A stretch of DNA of 64,000 nt from Rhodospirillales bacterium (GCA_017644185.1 JAEPMA010000002.1:372001-436000), one strand, 5' to 3'; shown: positions 24,015 through 32,931, numbered from the stretch's first letter. Made by a program: numbers and translations. The notes: generated from the sequence alone by a model not told the origin.

Positions 24015-25415
24015 ATGTCCTCCGATATCGATACCAGCTACCAGGGCCTGTTCAACCTTCACTCGACCTATTCTCAACAAAACCAGCGGATGCTCGACGC
24101 CCTCAACGGGGTGCGCGAGAAGAATGGCGAGAAACTCGAAAAACTTCAGAGCGGCGGCACCGATGAAAACGGCAGCGAAAACGGCCACGCCGGCCTGATC
24201 AGTGGTCCGCGGGCAAACCTGTTCCAAAACTTCATCGAAATGCTGGAAGAGTTCATGACCAACGCCGGCCTGAACCGGGAAGCACAATACAACTACGATG
24301 AAAACGGCAAACCTGTCTCTTACTTCGGCAGTGACGGTAACGACGAGGTCAGGGGCTACAACAACTTCATGGCCGCGGGCGGTGACGGCGACGACGATAT
24401 TCAGGGGTACGACTACCTGTTCGCGTTGGGCGGCATCGGCAACGACAGGATTTCGGGCTATTCCAACACCAGCGCATCAGGTGGTGAAGGCGATGACCGC
24501 ATTGACGGCTACGACAATCTGAGCGCCTACGGCGGTAGCGGTAACGACCGGATCTCCGGTTACAACAACACCACCGGCTATGGCGGCAGCGGCGACGACG
24601 TGATCGACGGCTACGACAACCTCAGGGCCAACGGCGGCAGCGGCAACGACCGGATCAGCGGGTATGACAACCTGCAGGCTGTCGGGGGCGCGGGTGACGA
24701 CATCATCGACGCTTACGACAACGCCGTCATCGATGCCGGGTCCGGGGACGACCATATCTCGGTTTATTCGAACGCATCGATCATCGCGGGCGAAGGCAAT
24801 GACAGAATCAGTGCGACCGGCAAGAACAACAGCGTCGACGGCGGCGCCGGAGACGACCGGATCAAGGGCGGCAAGAACGCGAAAATCGCTGGTGGAGACG
24901 GCAACGACCTGATCTCGTCGGGTATGAATGCCATCGTCGACGGGGGCACGGGCGATGACAGGATCGCTGTCGCAGAGAACGCGATCGGGAGCGGCGGCGC
25001 CGGGGACGACTACGTCCGCGTCGGCAGCAACTCGACGATCCTTTATAACAAGGGTGATGGGATGGACGTGATGGACGCCTCCATCGCACTTAGCGAGAGC
25101 ACAATCCAGTTCGGGCCCGATGTCACCCCCGCCGATCTGAATATCGAGAAACGCGGCGAGCACCTCGTGATCAACATCGGCGATAAGGGCGATGCGCTCG
25201 TCCTGCGCGGTGGCGCGGGCGGCGATCTGCCGACCTTGTCGTTCGAGGACGGCACGATGGTCGAGGGTTCGGACGTTCTGGCCAGCGCCACGGTCAACGA
25301 CAGCCCGCCGGATGAGCGCTTGACCCGCGCGCTCGAGATCGAGGGGCCGGGCAACCCGTTGTCTTTGACGTCTAACACGCTGCCTAAGGACAGAATGGTC
25401 AATCTTTCGGCATAA
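24015..25415 (+). CDS. RTX-like calcium-binding repeat protein with 17-residue repeat unit
   Basis: A 466-residue acidic protein without a Sec signal. Residues 1-105 are helical and polar. Residues 107-336 hold fourteen tandem repeats, consensus GGxG(N/D)DxI(S/D)GYxNxxA, with the central (N/D)D pair recurring at residues 109, 126, 143, 160, 177, 194, 211, 228, 245, 262, 280, 297, 314 and 331. The period is exactly 17 except for one 18. Classical RTX nonapeptides repeat every 9 or 18. The array ends with YNKGDGMDVMDA and an RTX-associated C-terminal module (VTPADLNIEKRGEHLVINIG, LSFEDGTMVEGSD), suggesting type I secretion. No ABC exporter gene is nearby. A sigma-54 promoter lies upstream and a hairpin terminator downstream. 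Function unknown. Confidence 0.85.
   Translation: MSSDIDTSYQGLFNLHSTYSQQNQRMLDALNGVREKNGEKLEKLQSGGTDENGSENGHAGLISGPRANLFQNFIEMLEEFMTNAGLNREAQYNYDENGKPVSYFGSDGNDEVRGYNNFMAAGGDGDDDIQGYDYLFALGGIGNDRISGYSNTSASGGEGDDRIDGYDNLSAYGGSGNDRISGYNNTTGYGGSGDDVIDGYDNLRANGGSGNDRISGYDNLQAVGGAGDDIIDAYDNAVIDAGSGDDHISVYSNASIIAGEGNDRISATGKNNSVDGGAGDDRIKGGKNAKIAGGDGNDLISSGMNAIVDGGTGDDRIAVAENAIGSGGAGDDYVRVGSNSTILYNKGDGMDVMDASIALSESTIQFGPDVTPADLNIEKRGEHLVINIGDKGDALVLRGGAGGDLPTLSFEDGTMVEGSDVLASATVNDSPPDERLTRALEIEGPGNPLSLTSNTLPKDRMVNLSA
24336..25022 (+). repeat. In-frame 51-bp tandem repeats encoding the 17-residue units
   Basis: Fourteen copies, 51 bp each except one of 54 bp. In the first eight units ND and DD alternate strictly (NDRISGY / DDxIDGY), giving a 102-bp higher-order period; the later units are more diverged. 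This points to growth by duplication of a two-unit block. Confidence 0.85.
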
Positions 25416-25433
25416 GCAGGTGTTGCCCGGTGG

Positions 25434-25465
25434 TCGGGGGATCGGTTAAAAGCCCCCGACTTATC
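25434..25465 (+). terminator. Hairpin terminator after the RTX-like gene
   Basis: GTCGGGGG and CCCCCGAC form an 8-bp perfect GC-rich stem around a 12-nt loop, starting 19 bp after the stop. Only a short T stretch follows (TTAT). Confidence 0.6.
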
Positions 25466-25533
25466 CCCAGAATTCACTTCCGAAATGAGTCGACTCTAGG
25501 CGCGCCACGCCCCTATAGTCCCACCATATGTTG

Positions 25534-25565
25534 TGTAAATGTGACAAAAAGACGCCATATTTACA
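25534..25565. promoter_or_regulatory. Inverted repeat TGTAAAT-N18-ATTTACA upstream of smc
   Basis: A perfect 7-bp inverted repeat in an AT-rich stretch about 75-105 bp before the smc start, within the 225-bp gap 25416-25640. This is the likely smc promoter region; a TATAGT near 25576 could be a -10, but I find no well-spaced -35. Possible binding site of an unknown regulator. Confidence 0.35.
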
Positions 25566-25640
25566 TAAAATAAGGTATAGTCAGGGTCTTAGGCCAAGGC
25601 TTAAGGCTCAGCCGGCCGGGTTTCGGGAGCTAAAACGAGC

Positions 25641-28600
25641 GTGCTGCACTTCAAAAAGTTACGCCTGAGCGGTTTCAAATCCTTCGTCGAACCGACGACG
25701 CTGGAGATCGATGCCGGTTTGACCGGGGTCGTCGGCCCCAACGGCTGCGGCAAGTCGAACCTTGTCGAGGCGCTGAAATGGGTGATGGGCGAAACATCCG
25801 CCAAGCAAATGCGCGGCGGCGAGATGGACGACGTCATCTTTTCGGGCACCGACCGCCGCCCGCCCCGCAACGTCGCCGAAGTCGTCCTGACACTGGACAA
25901 TGCCCTGAAAGGCGCACCGGTTCAGTTCGGCGAAGCCGACGATCTGGAGATCGCGCGCCGGATCGAGCGGGAAAAAGGCTCATTATATAAGATCAACGGC
26001 GCCGACGTGCGGGCGCGTGACGTGCAGCTTCTGTTCGCCGACCAGGCGACCGGGTCGCGTTCGACCGCGTTGGTCAGCCAGGGCAAGATCGGCGCGGTGA
26101 TCTCGGCGAAACCGACCGAGCGGCGTCTCCTGCTCGAAGAAGCCGCCGGGATTCGCGGCCTGCATTCGCGCCGTCACGAAGCCGAACTCAGATTGAAGGG
26201 CGCGGAAACCAACCTCGAGCGCCTCGACGATATTCTCGTCACCCTCGAAGCGCAGATGAACGGCCTCAAGAAACAGGCCCGCCAGGCGACGCGCTACCGC
26301 AACCTCTCCGACCTGATCCGCACCGCCGAAGCGACGTTGTTCTATCTGCGCTGGACCACCGCCGAAAGCGAACTTGAGCAGTACCGGATGCGCTTGTCCG
26401 AGGTCGAGGCCGAGGTCAACAGACTGGGCGTGATCGTCGGGGAAGCCGGCACCGAGCAGGCCGAGGCCGCCGCCGATATTCCGGCGCTCCGCGATACCGA
26501 AGCCGCCGCCGCCGCGGCCCTGCAACGCTTGATGATCGCGCGCGATGGTCTTGATGAGGAGGAACAGCGGATCGAGGCGCAGGCCAACGACACCCGCAGC
26601 CGGATCGAGGAAACCATCGCCGACACGACCCGCGAGCAATCGCTGATTTCCGACGCCGAAGCGGCGCATGCGCGCCTGGCGGAAGAACAGTCGGGGATCG
26701 AAGCGGCCCGCGAGGGCGAGGAACAGAACCGCGCCAAGGCGCAGGAAGACCTGTCCACCGCCGGCGAAGCCGTGCAAGCGCACGAGAACGAGCTTTCCGG
26801 GCTGACCCAAAGGGTTGCCGACACGGAGGCGCGCCGGGGTTCGCTCGAACGCCGCAAGGACGAATTGGCGCAACGCCAGACCCGCCTGACGGGACGTCTT
26901 GAAGAACTTCGTTCAGAGCACGCAAGGCTTGAGGCCGACGCCCCCGAAGCCGAAGCGATGGCAGACGCCGAAGCCGACATGACACGCACCCAGGGTGCCG
27001 TCGAAGACGCGCGCGTGATGCTGGAAGAGGCGGAAGAAACTCATAAAACTGCCGAGGCCGAACGCGAACGGCTGCGTGGGATCTTGAACGAGGCCCGCGA
27101 TACGGCCACCAAGCTTCAGGCCGAACGCGAAGCTCTGACGAAATTGTTGGACACCGGCGATCCGGACATGTTCCCGCCTCTGATCGACGCGGTGTCGGTC
27201 GAACCGGGCTTCGAGGTTGCATTGGGGACCGCCCTCGGCGACGAGATCGAAGCCCCCATCGACGAGGCCGCCGCCATTCACTGGCGTGCGCTCCCACCCA
27301 TGACGGATGCGCCCGCGCTCCCCGCCGGTGCGACGCCACTCAGCCAGTGGGTGCAGGCACCGCCCGCCTTGGCCCGCCGCCTGTCGCAGACCGGCGTCGT
27401 CGACACGGTCGAGACGGCACGCAATCTGATTCATCAACTTCGTCCCGGCCAACGGCTCGTGACCCGCGACGGTGCGCTCGTCAGATGGGACGGCTATACC
27501 GTCGGCACGGGCGCGACGACGTCGGCGGCGCGCAGGCTCGAACAGCGCAACCGCTTAAGAGAAGTCGAAGGGCAGGCCACCGGCGCCAATCAACGCCTGT
27601 CGGAAGCCGACGCGAGTTTCGAAAAAGCGCGTGAACAAGTGGAAGCCTGCAACCAGGCGGTTCAGGCCGCCCGCGACGGACTCCGCAATGCAGAACGCGC
27701 GTTTGGTGAAGCCCGCGATATCCTGGCCCAGATCAAGGAGAAGATGGCCGCGCACGGCTCGAAACTGGCCGCCGTCGGCGATCAGATCACGGGCCTTGAA
27801 GGCGACCTCAACGAAGTGACCGGTCAGTTGGAAGAAGCGGTGCAGGAAATCGCCCAGCTTCCCGACATCGACGGCGACAGGGCGCGGATCGAAACGCTCA
27901 GAGAAGAGCTGAACGAGCGCCGCTCGCACTTGATGGAGTGCCGCGCTCGGCACGACGAAATCGAACGCATGGCCCGCGAGCGCAGCCAGCGCCTGGAAGC
28001 CATTACCCGCGAAACGCAAAGCTGGAGCGACAGGAAGCAGTCCTCCTCGACCCGCCTCGAAGAACTGACGACCCGGCGCGCCGAGTTGGAATCGGTCCGT
28101 GAAGAGCTGGCGCAGAAGCCGGCCGCGTTGAACGAGAAGCGCCAGGCGCTTTTGTCAGAGATCGAAACCGCCGAGCAGAACCGCCGCGATGCCGCGGACA
28201 AACTGCAGACCGCCGAAACCCGCCTCGCCGAAGCCGACAAGCAGCTCAGGACCGTCGAAGCCGATATGGCTCGGGCCCGCGAAAACCGGGTTCGCGCCGA
28301 GGGCAGCGTCGAGCAGGCGCTGCAAACGTGCCATTCCATCGCCGAACGGGTCGACGACCGGCTCGAATGCCGCCCCGATCAGTTGTTCGAAATCGCGGGG
28401 CTCGATCCTGAAAAGCCGCTCCCCGATCTGGAACAGACGGAGCGCAAGGTCGAACGCCTGCAGCGCGAGCGCGAAACCATGGGGCCGGTCAACCTGCGCG
28501 CCGAACAGGAGATGCGCGAACTCGAAGAACAGATCGAGACGCTGAACGTCGAGCGCGAAGACCTGATCAAGGCCATCGACAAGTTGCGCCGGGGTATATC

Positions 28601-29105
28601 TGAGTTGAACCGCGAAGGCCGGCAACGTCTGTTACAGTCATTCGAGGAAGTGAACGAACACTTCCAGGAACTGTTCCAGAAGCTGTTCGGCGGCGGTCAC
28701 GCGCACCTTGAACTGACCGAGGCCGACGACCCCCTCGACGCGGGTCTGGAAATCATGGCCTCGCCGCCGGGCAAGAAGCTGCAGAACCTGACGCTGCTGT
28801 CGGGTGGTGAGCAGGCCCTGACGGCGCTCTCGCTACTGTTCGCGGTGTTCCTGACGAACCCGTCGCCGATCTGCGTCCTCGACGAGGTCGACGCACCGCT
28901 CGATGACGCCAACGTCGACAGATTCTGTTCGATGCTGGAACACATGTCGAAGCAGGAAAGCACCCGGTTCCTGGTGATCACCCACCACCGCATGACGATG
29001 GCCCGGATGGATCGGCTCTATGGGGTCACCATGTCGGAACGCGGCGTCTCGCAGCTGGTGTCGGTCGACCTCCAAAAAGCCGAGGAAATCCGGGAATCGG
29101 CTTAA
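25641..29105 (+). CDS. smc: Chromosome segregation/condensation protein SMC
   Basis: The ATPase arm of the SMC-ScpAB condensin that loads near the origin and compacts sister chromosomes. The 1154-residue chain has the N-terminal FKSFVEPTTLEI and Walker A GPNGCGKSN (32-40). Long coiled coils follow (about 165-485 and 660-990, rich in Glu, Ala, Arg), with a hinge around 490-650 (FPPLIDAVSVEPGFEVALGT). The C-terminal head carries the signature LLSGGEQALTALSLLFAVF and Walker B ICVLDEVDAPLDDAN. Length is normal. The start is a GTG with GGAG 12-15 nt upstream. It is usually next to dsbA in related genomes; here the Lrp and RTX-like genes intervene. Confidence 0.97.
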   Translation: MLHFKKLRLSGFKSFVEPTTLEIDAGLTGVVGPNGCGKSNLVEALKWVMGETSAKQMRGGEMDDVIFSGTDRRPPRNVAEVVLTLDNALKGAPVQFGEADDLEIARRIEREKGSLYKINGADVRARDVQLLFADQATGSRSTALVSQGKIGAVISAKPTERRLLLEEAAGIRGLHSRRHEAELRLKGAETNLERLDDILVTLEAQMNGLKKQARQATRYRNLSDLIRTAEATLFYLRWTTAESELEQYRMRLSEVEAEVNRLGVIVGEAGTEQAEAAADIPALRDTEAAAAAALQRLMIARDGLDEEEQRIEAQANDTRSRIEETIADTTREQSLISDAEAAHARLAEEQSGIEAAREGEEQNRAKAQEDLSTAGEAVQAHENELSGLTQRVADTEARRGSLERRKDELAQRQTRLTGRLEELRSEHARLEADAPEAEAMADAEADMTRTQGAVEDARVMLEEAEETHKTAEAERERLRGILNEARDTATKLQAEREALTKLLDTGDPDMFPPLIDAVSVEPGFEVALGTALGDEIEAPIDEAAAIHWRALPPMTDAPALPAGATPLSQWVQAPPALARRLSQTGVVDTVETARNLIHQLRPGQRLVTRDGALVRWDGYTVGTGATTSAARRLEQRNRLREVEGQATGANQRLSEADASFEKAREQVEACNQAVQAARDGLRNAERAFGEARDILAQIKEKMAAHGSKLAAVGDQITGLEGDLNEVTGQLEEAVQEIAQLPDIDGDRARIETLREELNERRSHLMECRARHDEIERMARERSQRLEAITRETQSWSDRKQSSSTRLEELTTRRAELESVREELAQKPAALNEKRQALLSEIETAEQNRRDAADKLQTAETRLAEADKQLRTVEADMARARENRVRAEGSVEQALQTCHSIAERVDDRLECRPDQLFEIAGLDPEKPLPDLEQTERKVERLQRERETMGPVNLRAEQEMRELEEQIETLNVEREDLIKAIDKLRRGISELNREGRQRLLQSFEEVNEHFQELFQKLFGGGHAHLELTEADDPLDAGLEIMASPPGKKLQNLTLLSGGEQALTALSLLFAVFLTNPSPICVLDEVDAPLDDANVDRFCSMLEHMSKQESTRFLVITHHRMTMARMDRLYGVTMSERGVSQLVSVDLQKAEEIRESA

Positions 29106-29114
29106 ACAAAAGCG

Positions 29115-29257
29115 CGTCATCCCGGACGTTAGCCGAACCCGCAGCCGTCAGGCTGAGGGCGTGAGGCTTCCGGTCCGGGACCTATTCCAGTGATTGGTGC
29201 AATGTTTCCCATGGGTTCCGGCTCGCCGCGCGTGCCGCGCATCGGCCGGGATGACGA
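29115..29257. repeat. Dispersed GTCATCCCGG-type repeat region
   Basis: CGTCATCCCGGACG faces CCGGTCCGGGACC, followed by GGGTTCCGG facing CGGCCGGGATGACG. Both are the ends of palindromic intergenic elements common in proteobacteria. The remainder of the 298-bp smc-atpI gap shows no gene. Confidence 0.6.
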
Positions 29258-29403
29258 TGATGGGAGAACGGCGATTCCCGCACCCGCGAAAACAAGGCTT
29301 GCGGCAGCCGGGTATTTTGCTACAACTCCCCCGGACTTTTGGACGGGAGACGGGGTGGCATAGTCCATTTTTTGAGGCGGCAAGCCGCTTCGGGGGACAT
29401 TTC

Positions 29404-29805
29404 ATGGCATCCGACGACGACACCGGCCGAGGGCCGTCGGGAGACCTCGACAGTTTCGGGCAGAAACTCAAAAAAGCCCGGGAATCCGAGGAATCCAGAA
29501 GGCTCTGGAAAAAGCAGCTCAATAAGCCGCCGAAGACGGCTCTAGGGCTTGCTTTTCGGGTGTCTGTCGAGTTAGTTTCCGCCGTGGCCGTGGGGCTAGC
29601 CATTGGCTGGGCCCTCGACGAGTGGCTGGGTACGCGTCCCTGGGTCATGGTGGTGTTCATCGTTTTGGGGTTCGCCGCCGGTGTCATGAACGTATATCGC
29701 ATGGCCTCTGGTATGGGTAATACCATGGGCTATAGAGAAAAAGACGACGCGTCCGGAACCGAAGCATCCGGGACGCCCGAGGAAGGGAAAGATCGAGGTG
29801 GCTGA
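29404..29805 (+). CDS. atpI: ATP synthase assembly protein I
   Basis: A 133-residue small membrane protein heading the F0 operon, thought to help c-ring assembly or magnesium uptake. The polar N-terminus (residues 1-48) is followed by two helices (LAFRVSVELVSAVAVGLAIGW and WVMVVFIVLGFAAGVMNVYR) separated by LDEWLGTRPW, the AtpI/F0F1-ATPase subunit layout of alphaproteobacteria. The C-terminal tail is charged. ATG 29404 is chosen; the frame is open further upstream through repeat sequence. Its stop lies inside the atpB start region (8-bp overlap). Confidence 0.88.
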   Translation: MASDDDTGRGPSGDLDSFGQKLKKARESEESRRLWKKQLNKPPKTALGLAFRVSVELVSAVAVGLAIGWALDEWLGTRPWVMVVFIVLGFAAGVMNVYRMASGMGNTMGYREKDDASGTEASGTPEEGKDRGG

Positions 29806-30532
29806 GGGACATTCCCCACTCGCACAGTTCGAGATTAAAACGCTCGTGGATATCAATATCGCGGGCGTCGACGCATCGTTCACCAATTCATCGCTGTTCA
29901 TGGTGCTGACGGTCGCGACCGTCACCCTGTTCCTGGTCGGCGGGATGCGCAAAAGCGCGTTGGTCCCGGGCCGCTGGCAGTCGATGGCGGAACTGAGTTA
30001 CGTCTTCATCGCCAACATGCTGAAAGACACGGTGGGCAGCGAAGGCCGCCCCTACTTCCCGTTCGTCTTCACGATTTTCATGTTCGTGCTGGTTGGGAAC
30101 ATGTGGGGCATGATGCCTTACTCGTTCACCTTCACGAGCCATATCGCCGTCACCTTTGCGATGGCGTTCTTCATTTTCGTCGGCGTGACCCTGATCGCCA
30201 TCGCCAAGCACAAGCTGCACTTCCTGGCGTTCTTCATGCCGCCGGGCGTGCCGATGTACATGGCGCCGCTGCTGGTCCCGATTGAAATCATCTCGTATCT
30301 GTCGCGCCCGATCAGCCTGAGCGTCCGACTGTTCGCCAACATGCTGGCCGGTCACACGCTTTTGAAAGTGTTCGCGGGCTTCATCATCTCGCTCGGCATC
30401 GCCGCGGGATGGCTGCCGTTCGTGTTCGTCGTCGCGCTGACGGGCCTCGAATTCGTGATCGCCTTCCTGCAGGCGTTCGTGTTCACCATTCTGACGTGCC
30501 TCTACCTCAACGATGCGCTGCATCTGCACTAA
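29798..30532 (+). CDS. atpB: F0F1 ATP synthase subunit a
   Basis: Forms the two proton half-channels beside the c-ring. The 244-residue protein has several transmembrane helices. The essential Arg is in SLSVRLFANMLAGHTLLKV, and the last helix carries FVFTILTCLYLNDALHLH. GNMWGMMPYSFTFTSHI is typical of alphaproteobacterial a subunits. It starts with GTG, overlapping the atpI end, which implies translational coupling. Confidence 0.97.
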   Translation: MAEGHSPLAQFEIKTLVDINIAGVDASFTNSSLFMVLTVATVTLFLVGGMRKSALVPGRWQSMAELSYVFIANMLKDTVGSEGRPYFPFVFTIFMFVLVGNMWGMMPYSFTFTSHIAVTFAMAFFIFVGVTLIAIAKHKLHFLAFFMPPGVPMYMAPLLVPIEIISYLSRPISLSVRLFANMLAGHTLLKVFAGFIISLGIAAGWLPFVFVVALTGLEFVIAFLQAFVFTILTCLYLNDALHLH

Positions 30533-30589
30533 GGCACGCGGATAACCCTTTAACTCTTGAATTGAACTAACCTAGAAAGGATCTGACCC

Positions 30590-30814
30590 ATGGAACTTGA
30601 AGCTGCAAAGCTCCTCGGTGCCGGCCTCGCCGTTATCGGCGTTATCGGTTCCGGTATCGGTATCGGTAACATCTTTGCTTCGTTCATCCAGGCCGTTGGC
30701 CGCAACCCGTCCGCTCAGGGCGCGGTTTTCCCGATGACGATGCTGGGCTTCGCGCTCGTTGAAGCCATCGCGCTCTTCGCGCTGGTTATCGCACTGGTCA
30801 TTCTGTTCGGTTGA
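30590..30814 (+). CDS. atpE: F0F1 ATP synthase subunit c
   Basis: A 74-residue hairpin of two helices forming the proton-driven ring. Helix 1 contains the Gly-rich GAGLAVIGVIGSGIGIGNI, the polar loop is GRNPSAQ, and helix 2 holds the proton-carrying Glu in GFALVEAIALFALV. Subunit c usually uses Asp in E. coli and Glu in this group. AGAAAGGATC lies before the ATG, 57 bp after atpB. Confidence 0.97.
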   Translation: MELEAAKLLGAGLAVIGVIGSGIGIGNIFASFIQAVGRNPSAQGAVFPMTMLGFALVEAIALFALVIALVILFG

Positions 30815-30869
30815 TTTCCGGGCGGCCCTGGTGCCGCCCGCGGAATCCGCCGCTTGAAGCGGGGATGTC

Positions 30870-31355
30870 ATGCCTCAGTTAGACGTCACCACATTCGCAC
30901 CGCAGCTGGTCTGGCTGGCGATCACGTTCGCCGCGATGTTCCTCATCATGTGGAAGATCGCGGTGCCGAAGATCTCCGATGCGCTGGAAACCCGGCAGAT
31001 GCGGCTGGAAGACAACCTGAAAAAGGCCGAGGACCTGCAACGCGAAGCGGAAGCAACGCTTGCCTCATATGAAAAGGCCCTCGCCGACGCGCGCGCCCAG
31101 GCGCACGAGGATATTCAGAAAATCCAGCAGCAGCTCCAGGAAGCCGCCGCCAAGGAAGAAGCCGAGCTTTCCGAAAAACTGGAAGCGCGGATTTCCGAAA
31201 GCGAAAAGGCCATCGCCGCCGAGGTGGAGAAAGCGATGGAAAGCGTCCGTGACGTTGCCATCGATGTCGCCGCCGACGCGATCGAGAAGCTGACCGGTGA
31301 GGCGCCGGCATCCGGCAAGGTTGAAGGCGCTGTCGACAGCGTCATCAAGGCCTGA
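30870..31355 (+). CDS. atpG: F0F1 ATP synthase subunit b'
   Basis: A 161-residue stator subunit. One N-terminal membrane helix (LVWLAITFAAMFLIMWKIAVP) is followed by a long Glu/Lys/Ala coiled coil (residues 45-140). Bacteria with separate b and b' form a heterodimeric stalk. It is distinguished from b by the LDVTTFAPQLVWLAITF start and by being first of the pair. It is 11 bp before atpF. The symbol follows alphaproteobacterial usage (atpG or atpF2). Confidence 0.9.
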   Translation: MPQLDVTTFAPQLVWLAITFAAMFLIMWKIAVPKISDALETRQMRLEDNLKKAEDLQREAEATLASYEKALADARAQAHEDIQKIQQQLQEAAAKEEAELSEKLEARISESEKAIAAEVEKAMESVRDVAIDVAADAIEKLTGEAPASGKVEGAVDSVIKA

Positions 31356-31366
31356 GGGAGATCAGC

Positions 31367-31849
31367 ATGTTTCATGATCCCACTTTCTGGACCGCTGTCG
31401 CTGTCGTCCTGTTCGTCGCTCTGATCGCCAAGCCGGTCGGCAAGATGGCTTCCAAGGCCCTCGACGAACGGGCTGACAAGATCAAGGCCGAGTTGGACGA
31501 AGCGGAAAAACTGCGCAACGAAGCGCAGGATCTTCTCGCCCAGTACCAGCGCAAACAGCGTGACGCGGCCAGCGAAGCGGAAAGCATCATCCAGCACGCC
31601 AAGGAAGAAGCCGAACGCATGGACCGCGAAGGCCGCGAAAAGCTGAAAGCCGCGCTGGAACGCCGCGAAAAGCTCGCGATGGAGCGGATCGAGATGGCCG
31701 AGCAGCACGCCATCGAGCGGGTCCGCGCCCGCGCCGTCGACGTCGCCATCGCGGCGACCGGCCAGATGCTGGCCGACAACCTGAGCGGCGATAAAGCCGA
31801 TGCTTTGGTTGAGGACGCGATCAAGCAACTGCCGGGTCGTCTCCATTAA
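31367..31849 (+). CDS. atpF: F0F1 ATP synthase subunit b
   Basis: A 160-residue stator subunit: membrane helix FWTAVAVVLFVALIAKPVG, then a coiled coil with ALDERADKIKAELDEAEKLR, and a C-terminal helix (AVDVAIAATGQMLADNL) that contacts F1 delta. It is the last gene of the F0 operon; a strong terminator begins 24 bp after the stop. The F1 genes are not in the window, as is normal in alphaproteobacteria. Confidence 0.93.
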   Translation: MFHDPTFWTAVAVVLFVALIAKPVGKMASKALDERADKIKAELDEAEKLRNEAQDLLAQYQRKQRDAASEAESIIQHAKEEAERMDREGREKLKAALERREKLAMERIEMAEQHAIERVRARAVDVAIAATGQMLADNLSGDKADALVEDAIKQLPGRLH

Positions 31850-31872
31850 GGCGAATCCGAAGATACTTTCCG

Positions 31873-31903
31873 AAAGGGAGGCCCATCGGCCTCCCTTTTT
31901 TTT
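31873..31903 (+). terminator. Intrinsic terminator of the atp F0 operon
   Basis: An 11-bp perfect stem, AAAGGGAGGCC / GGCCTCCCTTT, around a 4-nt loop and running into eight consecutive T. Strong canonical terminator. Confidence 0.95.
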
Positions 31904-31967
31904 GCCCTGCTTGCAGGGCTTTACACGGCCCCTTCTCTTCAAGTCGCGCGCCGCGTATAAGTGGTGG

Positions 31968-32924
31968 ATGAACCTGCGCGCCCCATACCTTGCCTTGGCC
32001 GTCATTGCCGCCCTTCTACCGGGCCGGGCCGACGCGCAAACCGCCTTCAACGGCGAAGTGCTGGTCGCACCGCCACCGCCCAATTGGACGGGCGGCGCCC
32101 CTGAAAGAACCGAAGCCGGCATCCGCCGCGAATGGCGCCGTAACTTTATGACCGAAGGGGGAGTCGTCGAACGCGTCGTCATCACCCGGACCGAAAGCCA
32201 AAAGGACCGTGTCGTTCAACTGGTCGCCCAAGACCTTTCCAAGGCGATGACCGCCGGCTGCGCCAAGCCGAAGATTTCAGAGATCAAGCGCGAAAAAGGC
32301 GCCATCGGCACCACCGCTTCGTTCACCGCGCACTGCACCAACGTCAAGGATACGCCTGCCGACACCACGCTGTTCGCGATGGGGAAGGTGTTTATCGGCG
32401 ATTTCTATACCTTCGCCGTCAGACGTGTCTGGACGGGCCATAAAAACGATCCCGGCAGCCCGGTAAATTCACCAAAAACCGGCGAGCAATGGGCCGCGTT
32501 CTTCGCCCGCATCGCCGTCTGCAACACTTTAACCAGCCCCTGCGATCCGGCCGAGGCGGAGATCGTCCACGCCGACCCCCGGTTCAAGACGATGCGCGCC
32601 CTACCCGTTTCGACCCGCCCCGTCCTGTCGGCCGAGAATGCCACCAAAGCGGCCCGGAAGCTGGGCGATCTGACCGGCCGGGCCGAAACGTGCGGCGAGG
32701 ACGTCGAGCCGTTAACAAGCAAGATCGACCGGATGTTCGCCCATGTGACGGCCAACGATCAGGATTCGTCCAGGGCCGTGAAAGCCTTCAACACCGCGCG
32801 CGAAAAAGGCGCCAAGGCCCAGGACCAGAAGAACAAGGCCGCGTGCGGCGAAGTTCTCCGCAGTTTCCGCCAGCACCCGAGCCGGGTCGGCGCATTCTAC
32901 CGCTACCTCGAACAGTTTCTGTAA
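31968..32924 (+). CDS. Secreted hypothetical protein
   Basis: A 318-residue protein that I do not recognise. Residues 1-23 (MNLRAPYLALAVIAALLPG to ADAQ) form a Sec signal peptide, so it is probably periplasmic. A first domain (about 25-170) contains EVLVAPPPPNWTGG, TKSL-free polar strands and KPKISEIKREKG, FTAHCTN and YTFAVRRVWTG. A second, helical part (about 210-318) has paired Cys (TCGEDVE and KAACGEVLRSF). The ATG at 31968 starts the signal peptide; the frame runs upstream through the atp terminator. It is followed after 7 bp by the C45 gene, suggesting one unit. Function not predictable. Confidence 0.75.
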   Translation: MNLRAPYLALAVIAALLPGRADAQTAFNGEVLVAPPPPNWTGGAPERTEAGIRREWRRNFMTEGGVVERVVITRTESQKDRVVQLVAQDLSKAMTAGCAKPKISEIKREKGAIGTTASFTAHCTNVKDTPADTTLFAMGKVFIGDFYTFAVRRVWTGHKNDPGSPVNSPKTGEQWAAFFARIAVCNTLTSPCDPAEAEIVHADPRFKTMRALPVSTRPVLSAENATKAARKLGDLTGRAETCGEDVEPLTSKIDRMFAHVTANDQDSSRAVKAFNTAREKGAKAQDQKNKAACGEVLRSFRQHPSRVGAFYRYLEQFL

Positions 32925-32931
32925 TTCCATC

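Noticed and set aside
24336-25022. Possible CRISPR-like or satellite array
   Set aside because: The 51-bp repeats stay in one reading frame without spacers and encode a coherent RTX-like pattern.
24477-25163. A 228-codon minus-strand frame opposite the RTX-like gene
   Set aside because: Its Val/Asp/Ala-rich periodic sequence is a mirror of the 51-bp repeats on the other strand; no start signal or homology.
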